The translations under genes were made by a program, and so were the position numbers. Source: Bacteroidota bacterium (lineage in GTDB: Bacteria; Bacteroidota; Bacteroidia; Chitinophagales; Chitinophagaceae). From it: DNA of 11,038 nucleotides. Below, piece after piece: positions 1 to 7,469 of the stretch. The DNA lies in the NCBI GenBank assembly GCA_028877005.1, contig JAGWPI010000132.1, forward strand, positions 1 through 11,038, written 5' to 3'. The notes beneath the pieces were generated by a model. The model did no database searches. It saw nothing but the letters and a program-made list of their open reading frames with translations, and was not told the DNA's origin. The stretch's first letter is position 1; the number at the start of each line of letters is the position of its first letter.

Positions 1-123
1 CAGGCATCCGGCAACGATTTAAATAAATTATTATTAGAATATATAATGACAGATAAAAAAGGTAATTTATATGAAGTAGCTAGTGAAATAATTAGTCACG
101 AAGCCAAACAGGTATTGTTATAA
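1..123 (+). CDS. C-terminal end of an unidentified protein (5' partial)
   Basis: An open frame enters from the left edge in frame 1 and ends at a TAA at 121-123, giving the last 40 residues of a protein, ending ...ISHEAKQVLL. The tail is rich in Leu, Glu and Lys and is probably helical (NDLNKLLLEYI, then LYEVASEIISHEAKQVLL). I do not recognise the family from so little sequence and assign no function. The stop lies only 11 bp before the start of the mutase gene, so the two are probably cotranscribed. That spacing and direction are the main evidence that this is a real gene end rather than a chance frame. Confidence 0.6.
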   Translation, partial: QASGNDLNKLLLEYIMTDKKGNLYEVASEIISHEAKQVLL

Positions 124-134
124 AATTTTAAACT

Positions 135-1703
135 ATGTCTTTACAAAAAAAAACAGATTCTGGTATAACTATTCAAACACTATATACCAATAAAGATATA
201 CAAGAGATAGCAGAGAATATTTCAGCAGAACTACCGGGTAAATTTCCCTTTACACGTGGTATACAAGCTAATATGTATAGAGGTAAGTTATGGACAATGC
301 GGCAATATTCGGGCTTTTCAACGGCAGAAGAAAGTAATAAAAGGTATCATTATTTATTAGCACAAGGTGTTAGTGGCTTAAGCGTGGCATTTGATTTACC
401 TACACAAATTGGATATGATAGTGATCATTCACTTGCAGAGGGGGAAGTAGGAAAAGTGGGTGTTGCTATTAATAGTTTAGAAGATATGGAACAATTGTTT
501 GCCGGCATATCACTTGAAAAAGTATCCACTTCTATGACCATTAATGCAACTGGATTTATTTTATTAGCATTGTATGTAGCATTAGCCAAAAAACAAGGTG
601 CAGATTTATCTAAAATTTCAGGCACCATACAAAATGATATTTTAAAAGAATATGCGGCAAGAGGAACTTATATTTATCCTCCTCAACCCTCTATGCGTAT
701 TATTACAGATATTTTTGAGTGGTGCGCAAAAGAATTACCTAAATGGAATACAATCTCTATTTCAGGTTACCATATTCGTGAAGCAGGCAGTACTGCAGTA
801 CAGGAAATTGCATTTACATTAAGTAACGGTAAGGCATATGTGCAAGCGGCAATAAATAAAGGATTAGATATAAATGTTTTCGGTAAGCGCCTCTCCTTCT
901 TCTTTAATGCTCACAATAACTTATTTGAAGAAGTAGCCAAATTCAGAGCTGCACGTCGTATGTGGGCTACCATTATGCAATCACTCGGTGCCACAGACGA
1001 AAAAGCCATGATGCTTCGTTTTCATACACAAACTGGTGGTAGTACACTTACAGCGCAACAGCCCATCAATAATATTAGCCGAGTTACTTTACAAACAGTT
1101 GCGGCAGTATTAGGCGGAACACAAAGTTTACACACAAACGGATATGATGAGGCATTGAGTTTACCAACTGAAGAAGCCGCAAGAACAGCTTTAAGAACCC
1201 AACAAATTGTTGCATTTGAGAGTGGTATTGCAGATACGGTTGACCCACTTGCTGGGAGCTATTTTGTTGAATCATTAACTGAGGAAATAGAAAAAAAAGC
1301 TTGGGAACTTATACAACAAATTGATGCAATGGGAGGAAGTGTGGCAGCCATAGAAACTGGTTTTATTCAAAATGAAATAGCAAAAAGTGCTTATAAATAT
1401 CAACAAGAAATTGAGTCAGGAGAAAAAATAATTGTTGGCGTTAATCAATTTATACAAGCAGAAGATACCCCTATTCCAGGATTCAAAATTGATGATAACA
1501 TACGTCTCATTCAAATAAATAAACTAACCCGCCTAAAGGAAAATCGAAATACAGCCGAAGTTGCAAGATGCCTCTCAAATATTGAAAAAGCGGCTATAGA
1601 AAATCTGAATTTAATGCCTTTTGTTATTGAAGCAGTAGAGCACTATTGCACTTTAGGAGAAATTGCAGATTCATTAAGAAAAGTATTTGGTGAATTTAAA
1701 TAG
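135..1703 (+). CDS. Methylmalonyl-CoA mutase large (catalytic) subunit, without B12 domain
   Basis: This 522-aa protein is the TIM-barrel catalytic part of an acyl-CoA mutase, which interconverts (R)-methylmalonyl-CoA and succinyl-CoA by adenosylcobalamin radical chemistry in propionate and odd-chain or branched-chain metabolism. Family motifs are clear: [14 protein letters not shown] (55-68), [17 protein letters not shown] (81-97), [11 protein letters not shown] (163-173), [10 protein letters not shown] (210-219), LRFHTQTGG and GGTQSLHTN. By motif alignment, Tyr58, Gln166, Arg176 and His213 match Y89, Q197, R207 and H244 of the Propionibacterium enzyme. Tyr plus Arg at the first and third of these favours methylmalonyl-CoA; isobutyryl-CoA mutase has Phe and Gln there. 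The protein stops about 90 residues after the barrel and has no DxHxxG cobalamin-binding domain. It should therefore need a separate small B12-binding subunit, as in archaeal-type McmA1/McmA2 pairs, which is not in this window. The ATG at 135 follows the previous stop by 11 bp. The family is certain; the exact substrate is inferred. Confidence 0.93.
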   Translation: MSLQKKTDSGITIQTLYTNKDIQEIAENISAELPGKFPFTRGIQANMYRGKLWTMRQYSGFSTAEESNKRYHYLLAQGVSGLSVAFDLPTQIGYDSDHSLAEGEVGKVGVAINSLEDMEQLFAGISLEKVSTSMTINATGFILLALYVALAKKQGADLSKISGTIQNDILKEYAARGTYIYPPQPSMRIITDIFEWCAKELPKWNTISISGYHIREAGSTAVQEIAFTLSNGKAYVQAAINKGLDINVFGKRLSFFFNAHNNLFEEVAKFRAARRMWATIMQSLGATDEKAMMLRFHTQTGGSTLTAQQPINNISRVTLQTVAAVLGGTQSLHTNGYDEALSLPTEEAARTALRTQQIVAFESGIADTVDPLAGSYFVESLTEEIEKKAWELIQQIDAMGGSVAAIETGFIQNEIAKSAYKYQQEIESGEKIIVGVNQFIQAEDTPIPGFKIDDNIRLIQINKLTRLKENRNTAEVARCLSNIEKAAIENLNLMPFVIEAVEHYCTLGEIADSLRKVFGEFK

Positions 1704-1746
1704 TTTTAAATAGAATTGATATTTGTTAAAAAATAGACATGATTTT

Positions 1747-1770
1747 ATGCTTGGCTAAGCATTTATTTTT
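1747..1770 (+). terminator. Possible weak Rho-independent terminator after the mutase gene
   Basis: A short hairpin, ATGCTT-GGCT-AAGCAT (1747-1762, 6-bp stem and 4-nt loop), is followed directly by TTATTTTT. It lies about 45 bp after the mutase stop codon, where an end of transcription would be expected before the separate Dabb gene. The stem has only two G-C pairs and the T tract is interrupted by an A, so this is a weak candidate. Confidence 0.35.
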
Positions 1771-1911
1771 AAGTTGACTGTAATTATCATAAATTGATTT
1801 TTGTAAAATAGAGTAAGCATATGCAAGAAGGTTTGTTCAAATAGTAGTTTAGTAATTAAATATTACTGCTATGCACTTTTTACAATATTTATTCACACAA
1901 TAAAATTATTT

Positions 1912-2232
1912 ATGATTTATCAAAATCAATTTATTCATCATGTATATTTTTGGTTAAAAGAACCTGAAAATAAAAATGCAAATCATTTATTGTATAAGGG
2001 TTTACTTGCGCTAAGTAAGGTGCCGCAAATTAAAAGTTTTCATATTGGTGTGCCTGCAAATACAAACAGAAGCGTAATAGAAAAGGGCTATCAATTTTCA
2101 TGGTTAGCTATTTTTGATAATATAACAGATGAAGAAATATATCAAACCCATCCTATCCACTTAGAATTTATTAAAACATGTAGCCATTTGTGGGAAAGAG
2201 TGATAGTATTTGACTCTGTGCAACCGGAATAA
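1912..2232 (+). CDS. Dabb-family (stress-responsive alpha/beta-barrel domain) protein
   Basis: A 106-aa protein made of a single Dabb domain, a dimeric ferredoxin-like alpha/beta barrel. The sequence shows the usual pattern: a first strand IHHVYFWLK (8-16), a helix (LLYKGLLALSKV, 26-37), the SFHIGVPA segment (42-49), a strand SWLAIFDN (63-70), a helix ending in the THPIHLEFI motif (79-87), and a final strand RVIVFDSV (96-103). Characterised relatives include plant stress proteins and small polyketide-cyclising enzymes, but most bacterial members have no assigned reaction, so no substrate is proposed. There is no signal peptide, so it should be cytoplasmic. It starts 208 bp after the mutase gene and ends 101 bp before the ThuA gene on the same strand; whether it shares a transcript with either is not clear. 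The ATG at 1912 is the first Met in frame and gives a full-length domain. Confidence 0.85.
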   Translation: MIYQNQFIHHVYFWLKEPENKNANHLLYKGLLALSKVPQIKSFHIGVPANTNRSVIEKGYQFSWLAIFDNITDEEIYQTHPIHLEFIKTCSHLWERVIVFDSVQPE

Positions 2233-2333
2233 ATTTAATTAAGCAACAACTATAGATGTATAACATTTACATTGAGACCATTATTTATCATGTTTTTTCA
2301 TCACTATAATTCCAATTACTTAATAATTTTTAT

Positions 2334-3062
2334 ATGAAGAAAGTGATTATTACTAGTATTTTTTTAGTAACTAGTATTATAATTTTTGCATTTTCAAAAA
2401 AGGAAGCCAAAGTTTTAATATTCAGTAAAACAATGGGTTATCATCATGAATCTATTGCAGCAGGCATTAAAGCCATTCAAAAATTAGGAAAAGAAAATCA
2501 TTTTATAGTTGATACAACTACCAACAGTAACGCATTTACAGAACAAAACTTAAAGCAATATAAGGCAGTTATTTTTTTAAGCACTACAGGTACTGTATTA
2601 GATGATCAACAAAAAAAAGCTTTTCAGCATTTCATTCAACAGGGTGGCGGCTTTGTAGGTGTGCATGCTGCAACTGATACAGAATATGATTGGCCATGGT
2701 ATAATAAATTGGTTGGCGCTTACTTCAAAAGTCATCCTGTTCAACAAAATGCCACATTAAATGTAGTTGATAAAAAATTCATTGCTACCAAAAATTTGCC
2801 TCCTACTTGGAATCGTTGGGATGAATGGTATAATTTCAAAGATACACATTGGGATAGTGTTCATGCATTAATAACCATTAATGAAAATAGTTACCATGGG
2901 GGCGAAAACGGAGCTTTTCATCCAATGAGTTGGTATCACTCATTTGATGGTGGCAGGGCCTTTTATACAGCATTGGGGCATACCGATGCATCATATAGTG
3001 ACCCATTATTTCTTGGACATTTATTAGGTGGTATTTTATATGCAATGCACCAAAAGTCATAA
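2334..3062 (+). CDS. Exported ThuA-domain protein
   Basis: A 242-aa protein with an N-terminal hydrophobic segment (residues 4-20, after MKK), read as a signal peptide or anchor, followed by a ThuA-like domain (about 26-238) with a class I glutamine-amidotransferase-like fold. Visible family motifs are KVLIFSKTMGYHHESI (26-41), GGGFVGVHAATDT (104-116), WDEWYNF (162-168), HPMSWYH (196-202), GGRAFYTALGHTD (206-218) and GHLLGGILYAM (228-238). ThuA was first linked to trehalose use in rhizobia, and related proteins in Bacteroidota and Planctomycetota often occur beside sugar oxidoreductases and heme proteins, but the biochemical reaction of this branch is not settled. No lipobox cysteine is present, so a periplasmic or membrane-anchored location is more likely than a lipoprotein. 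The flanking gaps of about 100 bp suggest its own transcript. The family call is strong and the function is open. Confidence 0.9.
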   Translation: MKKVIITSIFLVTSIIIFAFSKKEAKVLIFSKTMGYHHESIAAGIKAIQKLGKENHFIVDTTTNSNAFTEQNLKQYKAVIFLSTTGTVLDDQQKKAFQHFIQQGGGFVGVHAATDTEYDWPWYNKLVGAYFKSHPVQQNATLNVVDKKFIATKNLPPTWNRWDEWYNFKDTHWDSVHALITINENSYHGGENGAFHPMSWYHSFDGGRAFYTALGHTDASYSDPLFLGHLLGGILYAMHQKS

Positions 3063-3148
3063 AAATTTTTATACTATATTGTGCAACATTAAAATACCAT
3101 TAAAATAGTGCATCTAGTATCAATATTTTGATATTGTAATGCAATAAT

Positions 3149-3160
3149 TATATATATATA
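3149..3160. repeat. (TA)6 dinucleotide run abutting the nhaA start codon
   Basis: Six TA units run directly into the ATG of the antiporter gene; the A of the last unit is the A of the start codon. The 5' leader here is otherwise strongly AT-rich. Six units is short, so the repeat may be only a product of base composition. Confidence 0.8.
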
Positions 3161-4365
3161 TGAGTGTTGCTTCAAAAAAAACAGAGAAAAAATGGTTTTA
3201 TCCATTATTAGCTTTTATGCATGATAGTAGATCTATTGGTGTTATTCTACTTTCTTGTACTGCTATATCTTTAATTTTGAGTAATATTCCCAATATTGGT
3301 GCAAATTATGTGCAAGCTTGGCATTTTCATTTCAATGGTACAGAAGCACACAGCTTTACTATATTAGGCATTCATTTACCCAATTCTCCACTTTTATTTA
3401 TCAATGATTTTTTAATGGCCTTCTTTTTCTTTTTAGCAGGAATGGAAATAAAAAGAGAGGTTGTTAAGGGTGAATTAAATACACTAAGAAAAGCAATACT
3501 TCCTTCTTTAGGGGCTGTTGGCGGTATGTTAATTCCGGCCATTTTATTCATTCAATTTAATAGAGATACGTCTTATATGAGCGGGTGGGCTATTCCCACC
3601 GCAACAGATATTGCATTTTCATTAGGAATTGCCTCTTTATTAGGCAATAAAGTTCCTGTAAACTTAAAAATATTTTTAACAGCTTTAGCAATTATTGATG
3701 ATTTAGGAGCCATTTTAGTAATTGCATTATTTTACGGAGGAAAATTAAAATTAATATATTTATTGGCGTGTGCAATAATGATAATTGCTTTATGGTGGTT
3801 ACAACGCATTCAAAAAAAATTTGGTTGGCTGCACATTGTTATAGGCGTTTTATTATGGTATTTTATGTTTAATTCCGGTATTCATGCTACAGTTGCAGGT
3901 GTAGTATTTGCATTTTTTATTCCAATTAAGGACATTGTTAATTTTGAAGTTAAATTACATATACCAGTTTATTTTGTTATTATTCCCATTTTTGCTCTGG
4001 CAAATACTTCCATTATTTTCCCGAGTGAACTTTCTACAGCTCTAGATAGCTCATTAAGTTGGGGTATTATTGCCGGATTAGTAATTGGAAAACCATTAGG
4101 CATTTGTGGGGTTTGCTACATTTTAGTAAAAAGAGGATGGGCTGTTTTACCTGCAAAAGTAAATTGGAATCATATGATAGGGGCTGGTATGTTGGCAGGA
4201 ATAGGATTTACCATGAGTATTTTTATTGCAACTTTGGCTTTTAAAACCACTGTTGAGCAAGATATTGCAAAAATATCTGTTCTACTAGCTTCATTAATAG
4301 CCATGTTGTTGGGCTATTTTTGGCTTAAAATAAACAGCAAACCTGTGCTAACAAAAAATAAATAA
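3160..4365 (+). CDS. nhaA: Na+/H+ antiporter NhaA
   Basis: A 401-aa inner-membrane protein of typical NhaA length. It exchanges cytoplasmic Na+ (or Li+) for external protons, which gives tolerance of salt and alkaline pH. It has about a dozen hydrophobic segments. The transport core is intact: AIPTATDIAFSLG (144-156) carries Asp150, matching D133 of E. coli NhaA; ALAIIDDLGAI (175-185) carries Asp180 and Asp181, matching the ion-binding pair D163/D164; and GLVIGKPLGI (306-315) carries Lys311, matching K300. Other family blocks are FFLAGMEIKREVVKGEL (90-106), SGIHATVAGV (239-248) and GIGFTMSIFIA (347-357). The N terminus has an extra hydrophilic stretch of about 12 residues before the first helix. 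The gene converges on hisB, with only 24 bp between the stop codons, and nothing suggests a link to histidine synthesis. A (TA)6 run ends at the start codon. Confidence 0.97.
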   Translation: MSVASKKTEKKWFYPLLAFMHDSRSIGVILLSCTAISLILSNIPNIGANYVQAWHFHFNGTEAHSFTILGIHLPNSPLLFINDFLMAFFFFLAGMEIKREVVKGELNTLRKAILPSLGAVGGMLIPAILFIQFNRDTSYMSGWAIPTATDIAFSLGIASLLGNKVPVNLKIFLTALAIIDDLGAILVIALFYGGKLKLIYLLACAIMIIALWWLQRIQKKFGWLHIVIGVLLWYFMFNSGIHATVAGVVFAFFIPIKDIVNFEVKLHIPVYFVIIPIFALANTSIIFPSELSTALDSSLSWGIIAGLVIGKPLGICGVCYILVKRGWAVLPAKVNWNHMIGAGMLAGIGFTMSIFIATLAFKTTVEQDIAKISVLLASLIAMLLGYFWLKINSKPVLTKNK

Positions 4366-4389
4366 TTTATTTACTTACTAAGCTAACAA

Positions 4390-5529
4390 TTATAGCACGC
4401 CTTTGGTAGTTGGTAAATAATTACTAAATGGGTCTCTTTTAATAGCCATTTTAATGGCTTTAGCAAATGCTTTAAAAATAGCCTCAATTTTATGATGCTC
4501 ATTTTCGCCAATACAAGAAATATTCAGATTGCATTTAGCAGCATCAGAAAATGACTTAAAGAAATGAAAAAACATTTCAGTAGGCATATCACCAATTTTT
4601 TCCCTTTTGAACACTGCATCCCAAACCAACCAGCTTCTTCCACCAAAATCAATTAATACTTTTGCTGAAGCTTCATCCATAGGCAAAGCAAAACCATATC
4701 TTTCCATACCTTTTTTATCTTGTAATGCTGTAGCAAATGCTTCACCTAAAGCAATCCCTGTATCTTCAATAGTATGGTGTTCGTCAATATGTAAATCACC
4801 TTTAGCCAAAATTTTCAAATCTATTTTTCCATGTCTGGCTACCTGATCTAACATATGATTAAAAAATCCAATTCCTGTATCTATTTCTGAATGGCCATTG
4901 CCATCTAGATTCAATTCTATAAAAATATTGGTTTCATTTGTTTGACGCTGGTGTGTTATTTTCCTGTTTTTTAATTTTAAAAAAGTATATATTTCACTCC
5001 AATTTAATGTTTTTAGAGCAATAACGGAGTTTAACTCTGCAATACTATTTTGCACTTCAGCTCCGCCCAGAGTCTCATCCTGATTTAACCAGATAGCATT
5101 GCATCCTAAGTTTTTAGCCAACTGAACATCAGTTATTCTATCACCTATGACATAAGAACTTGCCAAATCGTATATATTAGAATCCATATACTTTGTTAAC
5201 ATACCGGTACCGGGTTTTCTAGTAATTGCCTGTTCTTCCGGTAAGGTTTTATCTATGTGCACAGCAGAAAAAATAATTCCTTCCTGTTTTAAACATTCCA
5301 TAACAAAATTTTGAACAGGCCAAAAACTAGATTCAGGAAAATTTTGGGTGCCTAATCCATCCTGATTGGTTACCATAACCAATTCAAAATCTAATTCAGC
5401 GGCAATTAATCCTAAATAACGAAAAATATGTGGATAGAAATGTAATTTTTCAAAGCTATCAATTTGATAAGTTGGTGGTGCTTCGTTAATAATGGTTCCA
5501 TCCCTATCAATAAAAAGTACTTTTTTCAT
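4390..5529 (-). CDS. hisB: Bifunctional histidinol-phosphatase / imidazoleglycerol-phosphate dehydratase HisB
   Basis: A 379-aa fusion that carries out two steps of histidine synthesis in the cytoplasm. Residues 1 to about 165 form a HAD phosphatase (L-histidinol phosphate to L-histidinol): FIDRDGT with Asp8 and Asp10, VTNQDG (53-58), RKP with Lys105, and IGDRITD (128-134). Residues of about 190-379 form imidazoleglycerol-phosphate dehydratase, with its metal-binding histidines in FFNHMLDQ (222-229), [14 protein letters not shown] (245-258) and [18 protein letters not shown] (341-358). In the phosphatase half the C-x-H...C-x-C zinc cluster of the enterobacterial enzyme is absent; by alignment those positions are Asp93, Thr95, Ala101 and Thr103. 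It is the last gene of the operon, 27 bp after the cytochrome c gene, and is separated from hisC by the two redox genes. hisH, hisA, hisF and hisI do not follow; nhaA comes next on the opposite strand. Confidence 0.97.
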   Translation of the reverse strand: MKKVLFIDRDGTIINEAPPTYQIDSFEKLHFYPHIFRYLGLIAAELDFELVMVTNQDGLGTQNFPESSFWPVQNFVMECLKQEGIIFSAVHIDKTLPEEQAITRKPGTGMLTKYMDSNIYDLASSYVIGDRITDVQLAKNLGCNAIWLNQDETLGGAEVQNSIAELNSVIALKTLNWSEIYTFLKLKNRKITHQRQTNETNIFIELNLDGNGHSEIDTGIGFFNHMLDQVARHGKIDLKILAKGDLHIDEHHTIEDTGIALGEAFATALQDKKGMERYGFALPMDEASAKVLIDFGGRSWLVWDAVFKREKIGDMPTEMFFHFFKSFSDAAKCNLNISCIGENEHHKIEAIFKAFAKAIKMAIKRDPFSNYLPTTKGVL

Positions 5530-5556
5530 GCAACTGAATAGTAAACTTAAAATAAA

Positions 5557-5979
5557 TTAATTTTTTTGTCTAATAGCTTTTACCTCAGAGGGAATAACAG
5601 CCGAAGCTTTATTACCAAAACTATTTCTAATAAATGTAAGAACATCTGCAATTTGCTGATCAGTTAAATCATTATGCGGTGCCATGTTATTTGAATAATA
5701 ATCACCATCAATAGCCACCCTATCAGTCATACCATGCAAAACAATTGAAATTAAAGTTGTTTTATTGCCCAATACATAACTGGTCTGAATAAGGGGAGGA
5801 TTCATATTAGGTACACCCCCACCATCTGCCATATGGCAGGGTAAACATACTTTATTATACACTTTTTCGCCCCTCTGAATAGAAGCTTTTATTCCATTAT
5901 TTTGATTTGGAGGAATAGCAGCTATAATCAACCACAATAAAAAAAATCCACTAACTATGAAATTTATTTTTTTAATCAT
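5557..5979 (-). CDS. Small exported class I cytochrome c
   Basis: A 140-aa mono-heme cytochrome c. The N terminus (MIKKINFIVSGFFLLWLIIA) is a signal peptide or membrane anchor, which places the heme domain in the periplasm. The heme-attachment site is CLPCH (Cys45, Cys48, His49), with GGGVPNMNPPL after it; the likely sixth ligand is Met99 in NNMAPHNDLTDQQI, followed by the typical C-terminal helix ADVLTFIRNSFGN (111-123). I chose the ATG at 5979; a longer frame from a TTG at 6024 would add 15 polar residues ahead of the signal sequence and is unlikely. The gene starts 71 bp after the dehydrogenase stop and ends 27 bp before hisB. Its pairing with a PQQ-type dehydrogenase suggests that it accepts electrons from that enzyme and passes them towards a terminal oxidase; this is inferred from context. 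Confidence 0.92.
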   Translation of the reverse strand: MIKKINFIVSGFFLLWLIIAAIPPNQNNGIKASIQRGEKVYNKVCLPCHMADGGGVPNMNPPLIQTSYVLGNKTTLISIVLHGMTDRVAIDGDYYSNNMAPHNDLTDQQIADVLTFIRNSFGNKASAVIPSEVKAIRQKN

Positions 5980-6050
5980 ACAATCTGCTTTAAATATTAT
6001 GTATTGATTAACTACTTCACTCAAACAAATTCAAACACGCTGAAAAGAGT

Positions 6051-7349
6051 TTATTTACCTGTATAAATAATTCTATAAATAGCACCTTTATTGTCACCTG
6101 TTACATATATTGAGCCATCGGGGCCTTGCGCCAAACCACATGGACGATGTGCATTTCTGGCAGAGGTAATAGGTGCTTTACCTGCAAAACCATTAGCAAA
6201 TACTTCCCATTCACCCGATGGTTTACCATTTTTAAAGGGCACAAATACAACATAATAACCTTCTTGTGGCAGAGGAGCTCTATTCCAACTGCCATGAAAA
6301 GCAATAAAAGCACCATGTTTATATTTTTCAGGAAACATATTGCCGGTATAAAATAATAATCCGTCCGGTGCTAAATGGCCTGGGAAAGCTATAACAGGAT
6401 TGATTGCATCTTCACCTGCAGTTTTTTTACCATCTCCCCCATATTCCGGTGCTAATATTTTTTTGTGTTGAAATTGATCATAATAAATGTAAGGCCAACC
6501 GGCATTATCGCCTTTATGAATTTCATACATGCACTCTGCAGGCAATTCAGCACTTTGCTGTACGGTATACAAATTAGGCCAATTATCATGTAACTGATCC
6601 CGTCCATGTTGCATTACAAATAGTGTATTAGTTTGTGTATTCCAATCTAGGCCAACCACATTTCTTAATCCGCTGGCATAATGTACTCCATTTCCATAAG
6701 TTTGATGAAGTTGGTCTACTTTAAATTGCCATATACCACCTGCTGAATCTAAGATAGGGCAAGGTTTCATACCCGGACTTTCTGGTACCCTATCTTGTAC
6801 CTGACAAGAATTTGAATAAGCACCAATATTTACATATAGATTTCCATCATTATCTAATGTAATAGATTTAGATTCATGTTCACGCCTATTTAATAATCCA
6901 TAAACAATTTCTTCGGGCTTATTAGGGGTAATTACTTCATGTTGATTATTCAATTTATAACGATACACATTTTCATCCGATGAGGCATATAGATAACCAT
7001 TTTTTAAAGCTAATCCAGTACCTATATAATCACCAAAACCCATTCCTTCATCTACCCTTCCATCTCCATTATTATCTTTTAACAAATAAATGCCATTCCC
7101 ATTATATAAACGGGCTAATTTCACATAAATGTAACCTTCCGGTGTAACAGCAATGTGCCTAGGCTTACCATAAGCATCTGTAACTTTCAAGGCACCAAAG
7201 CCTTTGGGTAATATTAGTCCTGCATTATCCTGATCGGGAATAATGGGATTGTTTTTTGTCTTAGTCGAATCTTTAAATGAAGTAGTATGTGCTTGGACCA
7301 TAGCAGAAGACAACACGACAATCGAAAGCATTAAAATGAAATTTTTCAT
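6051..7349 (-). CDS. Secreted PQQ-dependent sugar (glucose/sorbosone) dehydrogenase family protein
   Basis: A 432-aa six-bladed beta-propeller of the glucose/sorbosone dehydrogenase family. A signal peptide (MKNFILMLSIVVLSSAMVQA, cleavage near residue 20) precedes the mature protein. Recognisable segments are LPKGFGALKV, SGLRNVVGLDWN (226-237), FVMQHGRDQLHDNWP (244-258), KGDNAGWPYIYYD (279-291), FPGHLAPDGLLFY (322-334), FHGSWNRAPLP (351-361) and HRPCGLAQGPDGSIYVTG (401-418). Residues 92-102 (DNNGDGRVDEG) resemble an EF-hand-type calcium loop. Family members oxidise sugars or sugar aldehydes in the periplasm using PQQ; the substrate cannot be read from the sequence, and no PQQ synthesis genes are present. 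The ATG at 7349 gives a proper signal peptide; a TTG-started frame from 7460 would add 37 residues ahead of it and is rejected. The 120-bp gap after hisC is the largest in the operon, so a separate promoter is possible. The cytochrome c just downstream is a plausible electron acceptor. Confidence 0.9.
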   Translation of the reverse strand: MKNFILMLSIVVLSSAMVQAHTTSFKDSTKTKNNPIIPDQDNAGLILPKGFGALKVTDAYGKPRHIAVTPEGYIYVKLARLYNGNGIYLLKDNNGDGRVDEGMGFGDYIGTGLALKNGYLYASSDENVYRYKLNNQHEVITPNKPEEIVYGLLNRREHESKSITLDNDGNLYVNIGAYSNSCQVQDRVPESPGMKPCPILDSAGGIWQFKVDQLHQTYGNGVHYASGLRNVVGLDWNTQTNTLFVMQHGRDQLHDNWPNLYTVQQSAELPAECMYEIHKGDNAGWPYIYYDQFQHKKILAPEYGGDGKKTAGEDAINPVIAFPGHLAPDGLLFYTGNMFPEKYKHGAFIAFHGSWNRAPLPQEGYYVVFVPFKNGKPSGEWEVFANGFAGKAPITSARNAHRPCGLAQGPDGSIYVTGDNKGAIYRIIYTGK

Positions 7350-7469
7350 AAAAATATATTTAAATAATATTATAAATTTCAAGAAAATGAAAAGTAGTCT
7401 TATTAATACAGTATTGAAATAGAAGTTAAAGATAAATAAACAATTTAGTATTGTATCCAAAATTTGACA

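Noticed and set aside
425..628. Antisense and alternate-frame open frames inside the mutase, nhaA, hisB, hisD and dehydrogenase genes
   Set aside because: They overlap clearly conserved genes in other frames and their translations resemble no known protein.
1704..1911. Short frames of 7-12 codons between the mutase and Dabb genes
   Set aside because: No conserved motif, coding signal or regulatory context; they are chance frames in AT-rich DNA.
3087..3107. Two copies of CATTAAAATA in an 11-bp period before nhaA
   Set aside because: Only two units in AT-rich DNA, with no sign of an operator or of a longer array.
3118..3136. Small hairpin TATCAA-TATT-TTGATA (or CAATAT-TTTG-ATATTG) between the ThuA gene and nhaA
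   Set aside because: The stem is weak and there is no T tract after it on either strand, so neither a terminator nor a regulatory fold can be supported.
4359..4373. Perfect palindrome TAAATAA-T-TTATTTA between the convergent nhaA and hisB genes, as a bidirectional terminator
   Set aside because: The stem is A/T only with a one-base centre and it overlaps the nhaA stop codon; it is too weak to call.
5980..6024. Upstream extension of the cytochrome c frame to a TTG at 6024
   Set aside because: It would put 15 polar residues before the signal sequence; the ATG at 5979 is directly followed by KK and a hydrophobic stretch.
7389..7419. TTTC-N19-TACTTTTC as a promoter for the dehydrogenase gene
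   Set aside because: The spacing fits a Bacteroidota promoter but both boxes lack the conserved G, so it is noted only as a possibility.
7350..7460. Upstream extension of the dehydrogenase frame to a TTG at 7460
   Set aside because: The 37 added residues are AT-rich low-complexity sequence placed ahead of a textbook signal peptide that begins at the ATG at 7349.
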